Source: Symsagittifera roscoffensis
Taxonomy: Eukaryota; Xenacoelomorpha; Acoela; Convolutidae
Direction of reading: 5' to 3'
Assembly: GCF_963678635.1 (NCBI RefSeq)
Contig: NC_087070.1
Span: 14,511,840-14,575,839 of the forward strand
Length of the DNA stretch: 64,000 nucleotides
The translations under genes and the position numbers were made by a program. Below, piece after piece: positions 50,001 through 58,644 of this stretch (its first letter is position 1; each line of letters begins with the position of its first letter). The notes beneath the pieces are model-generated. The model was not told the origin of the DNA. It did not search any database and saw only the letters and a program-made list of their open reading frames with translations.

Positions 50001-51081
50001 AGGATGTGCCGTGAAACTTAGAAGCCCCATTAAGGACTCGGCGCACCTTACCCGGCTTATTCGGATTTACGACGGGATGGTGCGGAAGATACCACTCGCG
50101 ATCGGAACGCTTACGTGGATCATGCGATTCGACGGTAACGACATAGCCTTTCCTAATGTCCTCTCTAATTGTTTCTGCGTATCTTTCGCGCAGCTCAGGG
50201 TCTTTACTTAACCTTCTCTCCAATGATTTAAATTGGGCGAGTGACGAGTAATAATTGTTTGGTAGACTGACATTACTATCAATCCAAAGCATAGGCACAA
50301 TGTATCTTTCGCCAGTGTGAACGGTTTCAGAATTGAGGATGGATAAAGCATGTTTATCCGCGGCGGAACGGGCATTGACTTCTTTGAAAGCACCATACGA
50401 TTCCAACTCGTACCAGGATTTTATCTGGTCGGTCAGAGAAGAATCTTCAACAACACACTTGAAACACGAAGAAGTAGAATTACCGGACGGCGGCAACGGA
50501 CCACTTAAGACCCAACCTATCGGTAGGCGAACGGAACACGGTGAGCTTTTATCATCTCCCAAGATGAATTCAATGAGTCTAACGGCGTGGTAGTAGTCTT
50601 GTCCGATAATAACTTCAACGTCCTCATAAGTATATTGAATGGGCTTAATAGGTGCTAATTGTGGATATTTATTCTGCAAATCAGCAATATTGATTAATTC
50701 GGAACCAATCCGAATACTGTCTTTAACATATGCACAGAGAGAAAATACGAAATCACTATTATTCGGCTCGGAGGAAACTGTAAACTTGACCCTCTGAGTC
50801 TCAACAACGGTGGTCGAATTGAAACCACTAATTGACAAGTTAACGGGCTCCCCTACTAAGCCGAGACGGTTTACGAGTGACGAAGATACCCAGGAGTGAG
50901 TCGATGCACTATCACAAAGAACCAACGTCAGGAGACTGCTTACATCCGAGGATACACCAAGTGTTGCAATTGGCAACAACCCTTTAGAAGATTCAATGTC
51001 ATGTACATCACTAACAGCGGCATGGGTGGAAGTGTTTGTATTCTCCTTGGATTTGTTTATTCCAGCCTTATTCGAGACATT
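47059..51081 (-). CDS. pol: BEL/Pao pol polyprotein
   Basis: Open from the TGA at 51084-51082 to TAG at 47061-47059. Numbering from the first initiator-like codon at 50979, it is 1,306 residues. Domains in order: A17-type protease with CDSASTHSW (Asp ~23); reverse transcriptase with VSADIEGMFLQV and catalytic FYMDDYLDS (~434); RNase H with MFGDSSQD (~616) and WTDSTTVLQWL (~690); integrase with an HHKHFHQG / CVTCRKRK zinc finger (~943-975), core Asp in GVDYFGPLY (~1008), Asp in WSDNGTNFVGA (~1068) and Glu in GGSWERLVRSV (~1118); and a C-terminal DUF5641-like domain (GDLVWVIEPD, ~1240). All catalytic residues are present. Translation depends on passing the TGA. The polypurine tract and the first 19 bp of the 3' LTR are coding. 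Confidence 0.95.
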   Translation of the reverse strand, partial: NVSNKAGINKSKENTNTSTHAAVSDVHDIESSKGLLPIATLGVSSDVSSLLTLVLCDSASTHSWVSSSLVNRLGLVGEPVNLSISGFNSTTVVETQRVKFTVSSEPNNSDFVFSLCAYVKDSIRIGSELINIADLQNKYPQLAPIKPIQYTYEDVEVIIGQDYYHAVRLIEFILGDDKSSPCSVRLPIGWVLSGPLPPSGNSTSSCFKCVVEDSSLTDQIKSWYELESYGAFKEVNARSAADKHALSILNSETVHTGERYIVPMLWIDSNVSLPNNYYSSLAQFKSLERRLSKDPELRERYAETIREDIRKGYVVTVESHDPRKRSDREWYLPHHPVVNPNKPGKVRRVLNGASKFHGTSLNKSLLVGPDLLQNLIFVLLRFRQHKYAVSADIEGMFLQVGVLARDQISLRFLWREDTTSDVVVHQYTRLIFGARDSPTCANFALRKTATDNMSTYPEAASVVNEKFYMDDYLDSFENVTQAIKTSRDLVSLLKLGGFNLTKFVSNADEITSAMNPEESETSSSPIKEICNGAEQSSHVLGLKWDHVKDTLVVSRGVDRPLDKAITQQTVLSFVSSVFDPVGLVAPYTVRARLLLKDIWKISGQSWDDELPEDIRDKFLEWHSGLPLLGQLTIPRCYFTELVDQIELHMFGDSSQDVFCAVGFLRARLASSHKTQISFIFGKARVAPMKALSIPKLELQAALLATRLKDDILTALTVSINHVFMWTDSTTVLQWLNSTEKLPVFVANRVGEILESTTIDEWHHVLSGDNPADTGTRGISSEALKDSSWVIGPSILRTTDWPFIPDERVINKIRLKGPSCDVDNCLETSSSFVNDVTSIKHPEHGFNWERFSSFTRYKRVVAFMLRMLPSHKHFRGKDLRITDPTELDIAESKLIHLAQMESFPVELKTLTAGKPIKNSSKIATYSPFIGPAGIIRSTGRIVRLVDTEFDTKHPIILDARHTLVRLLARSLHHKHFHQGLDYMRSVLNMKYAILGLRRLLRSIENQCVTCRKRKASTIQPNMSNLPVERLGYKQPPFNHTGVDYFGPLYVPVRRSTEKRWGFLFTCLNTRAVHLEIVPSLDTSSCVMGIEQFVARRGTPSTIWSDNGTNFVGAEKELLACIKSWNGMAPTIFAHKGVTWKFNPPGAPHHGGSWERLVRSVKRVLYDILGSRRVTEEVLGTTLCLVEQALNSRPITPVSTDSRELEALTPNHFLLGQHATSFPSLLPGEHFDHKKRYVRAQSYANAIWSRWLREYVPSLNKRVKWHTHSDFTLKTGDLVWVIEPDSPRGYYPLARIVKLNYGQDGCARSALVRTAFREVTRPTVKLAPVLPSSGGEDVAMQM
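47078..47088 (-). promoter_or_regulatory. BEL polypurine tract
   Basis: On the minus strand GGGGGGGAGGA stands directly against the 3' LTR start TGTTGCAATGC. It lies within the pol reading frame (Gly-Gly-Glu-Asp). Confidence 0.85.
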
Positions 51082-51314
51082 TCAATTTTCCTTCCGAGGA
51101 AATATTCTTTCGGCTCCATGGAGCAAGACATTATGTGTGCTATCACACTCTGGCTTCGGGCACTTTTTTGCTCTAGAACATTGCCGGAAACTATGATTGC
51201 CATTGAGACAAGCGAAGCAAAGTTTCTGTTCAGCTACGTATTTTGCTCGCTGAGTAGCATTCTGTTCCTTAAAAACAGCACAATTCCACAATGCATGACT
51301 ACCCTTACACAAAA
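51082..51314 (-). CDS. BEL nucleocapsid zinc-knuckle segment, out of frame with gag
   Basis: 76 open codons in the pol frame holding two zinc knuckles: the second half of the first (CKGSHALWNC), then CFACLNGNHSFRQC, a CX2CX4HX4C box, and a Cys-His cluster CPKPECDSTHNVLLH. It ends at TGA (51084-51082), after which pol continues in the same frame. The first Cys pair of knuckle 1 (PCF) is encoded at the end of gag in another frame, so one knuckle is split by the frame change at about 51305-51314. Confidence 0.85.
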
Positions 51315-53731
51315 CACGGAAACTTAGACTTATCCTGAGCCTTACTACTTACCTGGCTATTGGCTGCAAAAACTTTGGTTGTTTTTGGTTTAACCGGTTC
51401 CTCGTTTTTTGCCTTAGAGCTGAGTAAACGTAATCTTTCATGCCCCTCGGCCTTTTCTTTCAACCAGTTGTTAAAGTCTAAGAGTGTTGGTCGCTGCCAA
51501 TTATGTCTAACAGTATGCATTGACCAAGCCTCCTTGAGGTTAGGCGGAAGTTTACTAACAGCTTGGTTTAACAGGTTAACACTTTTTAGATCATCGTTGA
51601 AAGACAATGATTTGAAAACTGCTACGAGGCCAGATATGGCAGAGGAGAAACTAATGACATTTTCCGAATTGTGCATCTTAAGTGGAGGAAAAGTATTCAG
51701 CTTATCAAGATGCGCACCAACAATGGCATGTGGTTGCCCAAACTTCCGTTGCAAGGTGGCCAGTGCATCCTTGTACATAACGCCACTATAACTAAACTCC
51801 GCAATTGCGGTTTTTGCTTTGCCTGTGACGAGCGTTTTTAAGTATGTCAATTTCGTATCATCGGTGAGAACAGCGGAATCAACGGTGGACTTAAACTGAC
51901 CAAACCATTCGTGCCAGTTTAACGGGTTGCCGTCAAACTGGGCTAACTTCCATTCAGGAAGATGATCTTTGCGGCTATGCATTAATAATTCCGCCAATTC
52001 ACGAGCGGAGAGAGGTCGATCCGATGAACAACCTTGGTTCGGATAAGCGGGAGACGGTGCGTAGTCTTCGTTGACTGGCTGATAACCAGTATTAGTTTGA
52101 TTGACAAAATGCGGAACATGTTGTGGATGAACTGGGGGAGTATTAAAATACACAGTCCCACCACTAGTATACGGAGCGGCGGTGTTACACGATGGGACAA
52201 TAGTTGTCACATTAGAAAAAATGTTTCCAGCATTACAACACTGAGCAGGCGTGACGATTGGAGTTGTAGCTGCCAATCGCCATAAGTTTGCATCACTTGT
52301 GTAGTAATCGTTGATATTAGGTGACACAGTATGCGGAACAAAGGGAAGATTATGTTGCGTCTGGACTGGCGCTGCATGGCAATTAGGTGCCGAAAAGAAA
52401 AACGGCGTTGGGTTTACTCCAGAAGATGAGAAGCCACCACCAGCAAATGCAGGCGACAAAAAAACAAAACCAGAACCGGGTTGGGTCGATAACATTGGGA
52501 CAGGTAATGATTCCGGTTGCGCGATGGCAAAACTACCATTAGTTATGTTTGAACTCATGGTCTGTAAAGGAACAGCAGACGGTGGTGACTCGTGTGCACT
52601 AGAATGCATATTGTTAACTGGGAATGGAACAGAGGCTGGGAATGAAACAGAAGCTTGCAATGGCAAACGGTTTGCACTGCCAAATTGAGGCATAGCCCGA
52701 TGTCCATAACTATGGATTCCAGGGTCACTCAATGCTGTGTGCTCATGGTTATGACTATTACTGGTGTGAATTGCATGAGCAAGGAGGGCGGAAGTCGTCG
52801 GTCCTGACGAAATGGGTACATGAGTGAAGGCCTGCAAACCTGGCGCACTAGCAACGTCGGGAGGTGCTTGTGAACTAACAGAGTCTACCCAATCATTAGT
52901 TCGATCGGTTGCTACCTTTGAAATAGGTTGACTTACTCCTGTTAAGTTACTTTCCGCTACCTTCTCGCTAACCTCAGATGAACTGTCCTCAAGTTCAAAC
53001 GCTTTCAATTCTATTTCAATTAGTTGCTTTTTATGATTTTCAGCCAATTGCTCTAGTTCCAGCTGACTTTGTTCGAACTTAAGACGGTTCTCTTGCTCTT
53101 TAAGTCTTAAAGACACTTGATACTGCCTTTCCAGCTCCTCATGGCGTCGTTTTACTAAAGCTAACTCATGCCGTTTCTCATTTGATGACATAGTGCGAAC
53201 AGTCGACGTATGACGAGTGGAAGCCGATTTATCAGACTTATGTGAGTCAAGCTTTCTACTATCCTTAGACTGATTAGAGACCTTAGACCTGTTTTCAGAT
53301 ACTCGTGCTGCTGAATCACTTGTTTTGTGCGAGCGTGAGGATGTCTCAGACCTAGTTTGTTGTAAAGATCCCTTGCTCCCTGTAATGCCGGCTGCTGGAA
53401 ATGACGAAGGTTCAAGGCTCATCTTGTAACTCTGAGCTTCGTGCATTAATTTATCGTTCATTTCCGTTACTTTCTTAAGCCAAAGGTCTTGCTGAGCAAT
53501 ATTTTTTTCAGGATTTTCCGTTTTTCCCGCTAACCTAATTAATTGCTCAATGACGTCGACAGCTTTTTCCAACGCAATTTTACATTTGTAAACAGCATTA
53601 TCAATTTTTGTAGTGCGACTATTATTCTCAATGTACTCAAGTAATAATGAGTGACCTTTAAGCAGCTCATTTTCTAGATTTAGACGGGTTTCGAATAACT
53701 TGCGTATCTTACTTTGGAATTTTTCGTCCAT
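51305..53731 (-). CDS. gag: BEL/Pao gag
   Basis: 808 codons from the ATG at 53731-53729; the frame is open to an upstream GTG at 53740, but ATG-Asp-Glu-Lys is the likelier start. The N-terminal ~100 residues are helical. Residues ~190-255 form a charged coiled coil (HELALVKRRHEELERQYQVS). The middle is long, Pro/Ser/Asn-rich and low in complexity. Residues ~605-730 are DUF1759-like capsid (FDGNPLNWHEWFGQFKSTVD, KLTYLKTLVTGKAKTAI). It ends KFPCFV-stop exactly inside the first zinc knuckle. This is a structural particle protein; in this superfamily gag and pol are commonly one continuous frame, so the stop is unusual. Confidence 0.92.
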   Translation of the reverse strand: MDEKFQSKIRKLFETRLNLENELLKGHSLLLEYIENNSRTTKIDNAVYKCKIALEKAVDVIEQLIRLAGKTENPEKNIAQQDLWLKKVTEMNDKLMHEAQSYKMSLEPSSFPAAGITGSKGSLQQTRSETSSRSHKTSDSAARVSENRSKVSNQSKDSRKLDSHKSDKSASTRHTSTVRTMSSNEKRHELALVKRRHEELERQYQVSLRLKEQENRLKFEQSQLELEQLAENHKKQLIEIELKAFELEDSSSEVSEKVAESNLTGVSQPISKVATDRTNDWVDSVSSQAPPDVASAPGLQAFTHVPISSGPTTSALLAHAIHTSNSHNHEHTALSDPGIHSYGHRAMPQFGSANRLPLQASVSFPASVPFPVNNMHSSAHESPPSAVPLQTMSSNITNGSFAIAQPESLPVPMLSTQPGSGFVFLSPAFAGGGFSSSGVNPTPFFFSAPNCHAAPVQTQHNLPFVPHTVSPNINDYYTSDANLWRLAATTPIVTPAQCCNAGNIFSNVTTIVPSCNTAAPYTSGGTVYFNTPPVHPQHVPHFVNQTNTGYQPVNEDYAPSPAYPNQGCSSDRPLSARELAELLMHSRKDHLPEWKLAQFDGNPLNWHEWFGQFKSTVDSAVLTDDTKLTYLKTLVTGKAKTAIAEFSYSGVMYKDALATLQRKFGQPHAIVGAHLDKLNTFPPLKMHNSENVISFSSAISGLVAVFKSLSFNDDLKSVNLLNQAVSKLPPNLKEAWSMHTVRHNWQRPTLLDFNNWLKEKAEGHERLRLLSSKAKNEEPVKPKTTKVFAANSQVSSKAQDKSKFPCFV

Positions 53732-53824
53732 GTTTTTCACAAATTGACAATATTCTACGGACGCTCACTTATAGAAAACAATCAATAAAATGAGATACTG
53801 TTTTGGTACGTAATCAAATTTGCA

Positions 53825-54559
53825 TTAGTAAATCAACATTAGCTTACAAGACGGGGGAACTTGACGTCTCAACGCTTCTACCTGAAGCCTATTTCTTATA
53901 GCTTTCCGAGCTTTGAGGGGTAAGCGGTTTCGCTTCTTACGTGTCTTAAGGATGTTAAGATTAGCGCTATAACGCCTTAGAAGGAGGAGAGTCTTTAACT
54001 CAAGGGAAGGAGGCTGGTGAAGCTCTTTTTACTTCTCAATTAGGATCTGGTCCTTAGCCTTACGCTTAGAGATAAAGTCTTTAACGACGTTGAGAACGAG
54101 AATACCTGTTGAACCTAAACTTTCCTCTATATCCTCGGTTCCGTTCCGTCTACAGTATACGATCGCACAAATGTTTGTCCTATACCTTAATAACAAATTG
54201 ACAAGTTGCTCACTACTCAGCTTGCGGTTATTGTTGCTGCGGTGCCTACTTATCGAGTTATTAATGGCGTCGTGCCAAATTACAAGGTCGTTACTGTGCG
54301 ACAAGTAGTGATGAAGATAGTACTGTATCGTTTTCTGAGAGTCCCTAGCGTTAAAGTTCAAGCTTAAACCTGGCTTTGTAAAGCAAGTATCTTTGACGCG
54401 CTTCTGGGACGGAGCGGGAAGTTTTCGGAGCGCGTGATCCAAAGAACTAGCTCCTAGAATGAATACCATACACTTAGGGGACCTATGCGACGGCTTCGTT
54501 ACGCTTAAGTACCAATGGGGTTGGAAATTAAGTAGGTCGGTTGAACTCCAACAACACAC
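53825..54559 (-). CDS. Extra ORF in the BEL leader, interrupted once by TAA
   Basis: Upstream of gag and on the same strand, a frame of 176 codons (54559-54032, initiator-like GTG; an ATG lies within at the MVFILGASS position) runs to TAA at 54031-54029. It continues in the same frame for 67 more codons to TAA at 53827-53825, the last part being strongly basic (KTRKKRNRLPLKARKAIRN). Motifs seen: VFILGASSLDHAL near the start, NDLVIWHDAINNSI in the middle, AIVYCRRNGTEDI and FISKRKAKDQ later. The spacing of a strand-GxS motif and a xxHD/N motif loosely recalls SGNH-type hydrolases, which occur in other retroelements, but the key GDS Ser-Asp context is not clear. I do not recognise the family. 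It may be an accessory or captured gene. Confidence 0.55.
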
Positions 54560-54840
54560 ACGGAGTAAACCTGAGGATGAAAGAATTCAACTTAACTCAC
54601 TTAATATCACCGTACCTGACCACTTAACTTTACTGTCACGCAACGAAGTCAATAATCTGACGGGCTGAAACGGCTTTGTTTTACTCGAAGCGAACTGGCT
54701 TTCAGTTTCACCAATGGTTGATGGGGGATCAGGCAAATTGGTTAAGTTCCAACAACACACGCGGAAGAAACCTGAGGATGAAAAAACTCAACCTAATTTG
54801 CCTGATATTTTGCTACCAGACCACTTAACATAAGGTTGAT
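54532..54840 (-). repeat. 201-bp tandem duplication in the BEL leader
   Basis: About 105 bp around TCCAACAACACACACGGAGT (54548) recur at 54749, exactly 201 bp (67 codons) away, at about 75 percent identity. On the minus strand each copy has a pyrimidine run and CATCCTCAG before GTTT, which resembles a 3' splice site, then GTGTGTTGTTGG. Both copies share the frame of the extra ORF, with a TGA shortly before the splice-like site in each. Confidence 0.65.
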
Positions 54841-55778
54841 GTCATCTTACAGCACAGTTTTGCAGAATTCTGAAGACGTTTTGAGGACTTTTTGGCAATT
54901 TTTTTACTTTTTATACAAAATTTTTCAGAAAATTTTGGTCAGCAGGTTCGAGTCATAAACCAATCCAAAAAACTAGTCCAGTACCTCTTGTCTATGTTCC
55001 GATTTCACTGATTAATATTCCGTTCACATATATCCAAAAATTTTGGTATCGAGAAAAAATGTCAAGTCAGTTTGTCTATGTACCGACTGTAAGATATTTC
55101 AGTTCAACGGAACTGTCCAAAAATTTTGGGTATTGAGAAAAATTACCGGGGGCTAGCTTGCGGGAAAATTTCTAGCATAAATGACATCGTATTTAAATTT
55201 ATAGCACAATTGGAGTTTTAAAAGTTTTGGAAACTTCTTACAGTTTTGGAGATTGGGCGGTCACCGGTTTTGGGTTGTCAGATTTTCTTTGTTTTTGGTC
55301 AGCCGCAGAGAAATTGTCCAGCAATCACTTCTCAAACTCACACAAAACGTCTGCAGTTGACCCCTTGTCTGATGATATGGATAGCTGAAAAAAAATCCTC
55401 CGATCCTTCTGTATATGAGCCTCAGTTGAACTCAGGTTGAAGGCCCCAATTGGTCCCAATGAAATGAAGGCACCAATGCCAATTGTCCGTCAAACCACCT
55501 GTCTGTGATCGCCTGCAACAGTCGTATTGTTACTGGCGGCGTCCATTTTTTTCACTCGTCTGTTTCATCATAGTATCTTTCACATCTTTTAATTGCTCCA
55601 AATTCATCGGCAACCTTTTGTCTGCAAATATTTGTCCAAAAAGCACAATTAAGGGGAACTTTTTTCCTCTATTAGAGTAAAATTAATAATTCAATTAGCT
55701 CATTTCGGAAAACATGGATACTTCAGCGTCAAGAAATTTAGACAACAATTGTCCCAGTCTGAATTGTTTTCTCGTCGA
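54841..55778. other. BEL leader, non-coding part
   Basis: No ORF or motif could be assigned. It contains two copies of a CCAAAAATTTTGG-type word near 55033 and 55118 and otherwise AT-rich DNA. It belongs to the element because it lies between the LTR and gag. Confidence 0.5.
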
Positions 55779-55877
55779 CATCAGTGGTCAATAACAGGGG
55801 GCGGCGAGAATTGCATCAGTGGTCAATAACAGGGGGCGGCGAGAATTGCATCAGTGGTCAAGTCAATAACAGGGGGC
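55779..55877. repeat. 35-bp tandem repeat in the BEL leader
   Basis: Two complete copies (55779-55813, 55814-55848) and a partial third with a 4-bp insertion. The unit begins CATCAGTGGTCAATAACAGG and contains GGGGGCGGCGAG. It lies about 75 bp downstream of the 5' LTR in element orientation, where packaging or dimerisation signals are expected. Confidence 0.85.
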
Positions 55878-55929
55878 TCTGCAACAACCAGCTTCGTATC
55901 TTCGTCTGTCTCTTGTTAATAAAAAACCG

Positions 55930-55949
55930 TCCCTTGTGGGGCGACAAAA
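55930..55949 (-). promoter_or_regulatory. Possible BEL primer-binding site
   Basis: In element orientation the bases after the 5' LTR read TTTTGTCGCCCCACAAGG. The position is right, but it lacks the usual TGG start, and I could not match it with confidence to a tRNA 3' end. Confidence 0.3.
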
Positions 55950-56406
55950 TATGCTCGCTAATCTCCAAACGAAAATAATTGAATCCAAAGTTGTAAATTA
56001 ATAAGAGATATTTATCGGTAAATAACTCAAGCAATAGATAAATTTCGGTATTTTTCTATTGATCAGGACATCATACAACATTTTTAGCATCTGTCAGTTT
56101 TTGGTACAAATCGGCGCAAGCTAGCCACAAGAACCGGTCGGTAATGTCCTTGAGACAAATTGCTCTTTTTGGCGGTCAACCTTAATCAAGGCTGAACCGA
56201 ATTAGAACCAAAAAACAGTTAAAATAGGATGTAACCCCCGTTTTTAGTATATTAATACATGGGCAGGTGGGGGACTCGAACCTACGTCAACTGTTATTTC
56301 ACACATATAATCGGCGTTAGCTTACTTTGTCTTAGTCCGCTTGGCCAACTGTGCTTATTTTATATGCATCTATACTCTTGTTTTATTCTACATTTGCATT
56401 GCAACA
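55950..56406 (-). repeat. BEL 5' LTR
   Basis: 457-bp copy of 46621-47077 with two differences. It should contain promoter and polyadenylation signals; AATAAAA is present on the minus strand (complement at about 56382-56388). Confidence 0.95.
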
Positions 56407-57202
56407 GAAAACTTATGAGAACAGCTAAAGCATAGACAGCAAGATATACTCCAATGAACATCTTTTCACTCATAGAAGGTGTATGAAACATATATGGAAT
56501 ACTTATGAGAACGGCTAAAGCATCGGCCACAAGATATTACTCCATTCAAAATCTTTTCACTCATAGAAAGTGTATATACCACATAAGGAATACCTTTGAG
56601 AACGGCTAAAGCACCGACCACAAGATATTTCTCCATTGGAAATTTTTTCACTCATAGAAGGTGTATAAAACATATATGGAATACTTAGGAGAATGGCTAC
56701 AGCATCGAACACAAAATACACTCCATTGAATATCTCTTGAACCGTATAAGGTGTACATGACACACATGGAAAACTTATGAGAACGGCTAGAACTTCGATC
56801 ACAAGATTTTACTCCATTGAATATCTTTTAACTCATAGAAGGTGTATATACCAATTAATGAATACGTTTGAGAACGGCTAAAGCATCGACCACAAGATAT
56901 TACTCCATTGATTATCTTTACACTCAAGAAGGTCTATATAACACATACTAAAAAATTTTGAGAACGGCTAAAGCATCGACCACAAGATATTACTCCATTT
57001 AATATCGTATCACTCATAAAAGGTGTATATAACAAATATGGAATACTGATGAGAACGGCTAAAACATCGAACACAAGATATTACTCCATTGAAAATTTTT
57101 CACCCATAGAAGGTGTATAAAACATATATGGAATACTTAAGAGAACGGCTACATCATCGGACACAAAATACACTCCATTGAATATCTCTTGACCCTTAGA
57201 AG

Positions 57203-57830
57203 GTGTACATGACACATGTGAAATACTTATGAGAACGGCTAAAGCATCGATCATAAGATTTTACTCCGTTGAATATCTTTTCACTCAAAGAAAGTATATG
57301 TAATAGATATGGATTACTTATGAGAACGGCTAAAGCATCGACCACAAGATATTACTCCATTGAAAATTTTTCACCCTTAGAAGGTGTATAAAACATATAT
57401 GGAATACTTAAGAGAACGGCTACATCATCGGACACAAAATACACTCCATTGAATATCTCTTGACCCTTAGAAGGTGTACATGACACATGTGAAATACTTA
57501 TGAGAACGGCTAAAGCATCGATCATAAGATTTTACTCCGTTGAATATCTTTTCACTCAAAGAAAGTATATGTAATAGATATGGATTACTTATGAGAACGG
57601 CTAAAGCATCGACCACAAGATATTACTCCATTGAAAATTTTTCACCCTTAGAAGGTGTATAAAACATATATGGAATACTTAAGAGAACGGCTACATCATC
57701 GGACACAAAATACACTCCATTGAATATCTCTTGACCCTTAGAAGGTGTACATGACACATGTGAAATACTTATGAGAACGGCTAAAGCATCGATCACAAGA
57801 TTTTACTCCATTGAATATCTTTTCACTCAA
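57203..57830. repeat. Satellite B trimer higher-order repeat (271 bp)
   Basis: The three-monomer block marked by GTACATGACACATGTGAAAT recurs at about 57206, 57477 and 57748 with almost no change, a period of 271 bp. Similar blocks reappear near 61183-61500 and 63670. Confidence 0.75.
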
Positions 57831-58644
57831 AGAAGGTGTATATACCACATAAGGAAAACCTTTGAGAACGGCTAAAGCATCGACCACAAAATTTTACTCC
57901 ATTGAATATCTTTACACTCAAGGAAGGTCTATATAACACATATTAAAAAATTTGAGAACGGCTAAAGCATCGACCACAAAATATTACTCCATTGAATAAT
58001 TTTTCACTCATAGAAGGTGTATATGACAAATATGGAATACTGATGAGAGCGGCTAAAGCATCGAGCACAAGATATTAGTTCATTGAATACGTTTTCACTC
58101 AAAGAAGCTGTATATAATGCATACAGAAAACTATGAGATGGGCTAGAGCATCGACCACATGATACTTTTCCATTGAATACCATTTCACTTATAGAAGGTG
58201 TATACAACATATAAGTAGTACTTATGAGAACGGCTAAAGCATCGACCATAAGATAAACTACATTGAACATCTTTTAATTCTCAGAAAGTGTATATAATAC
58301 TTGTGGAATAATTATGAGAACGGCTAAAGCACCGACAACAAGATATATTCCATTGAATAATTTCTCACTCATATAAGGTGTAAAAAACATTTATGGAAAC
58401 CTTATGAGAACGGCTAAAGATCGACACAAGTTATACTACATTCAATATCTTTTCAACCTCAGAAAATGTATATAATACGTATGGAATACTTATGCGAATG
58501 GCTAAAGCATCGATAACGAGATATACTCCAATGAAAGTCATTTCACTCATACAAGGCGTATATAACACATATGTAATAATTGTGAGAACGGCTAAAGCAT
58601 CGGCCACAATATATAATCCATTGAATATCGTTTGACCGATAGAA

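Larger units (their letters stand above)
46621..56406 (-). mobile_element. BEL/Pao LTR retrotransposon, full length and recent
   Basis: 9,786-bp element on the minus strand with 457-bp LTRs (46621-47077 and 55950-56406) that differ at only two positions. It is flanked by a 5-bp GAAAA duplication (46616-46620, 56407-56411), typical of this superfamily. Gene order in element orientation is leader with an extra ORF, gag with coiled coil and DUF1759-like region, zinc knuckles, A17-type protease, reverse transcriptase, RNase H, integrase. It sits inside satellite B: removing it and one GAAAA restores a continuous monomer. Near-identical LTRs mean very recent insertion, yet three in-frame interruptions exist in its coding parts. 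Confidence 0.96.

Noticed and set aside
46621-56406. BEL element as an endogenous retrovirus with an envelope gene
   Set aside because: No envelope-like ORF lies between integrase and the 3' LTR, because pol runs into the LTR. The extra ORF in the leader has no signal peptide or membrane anchor.
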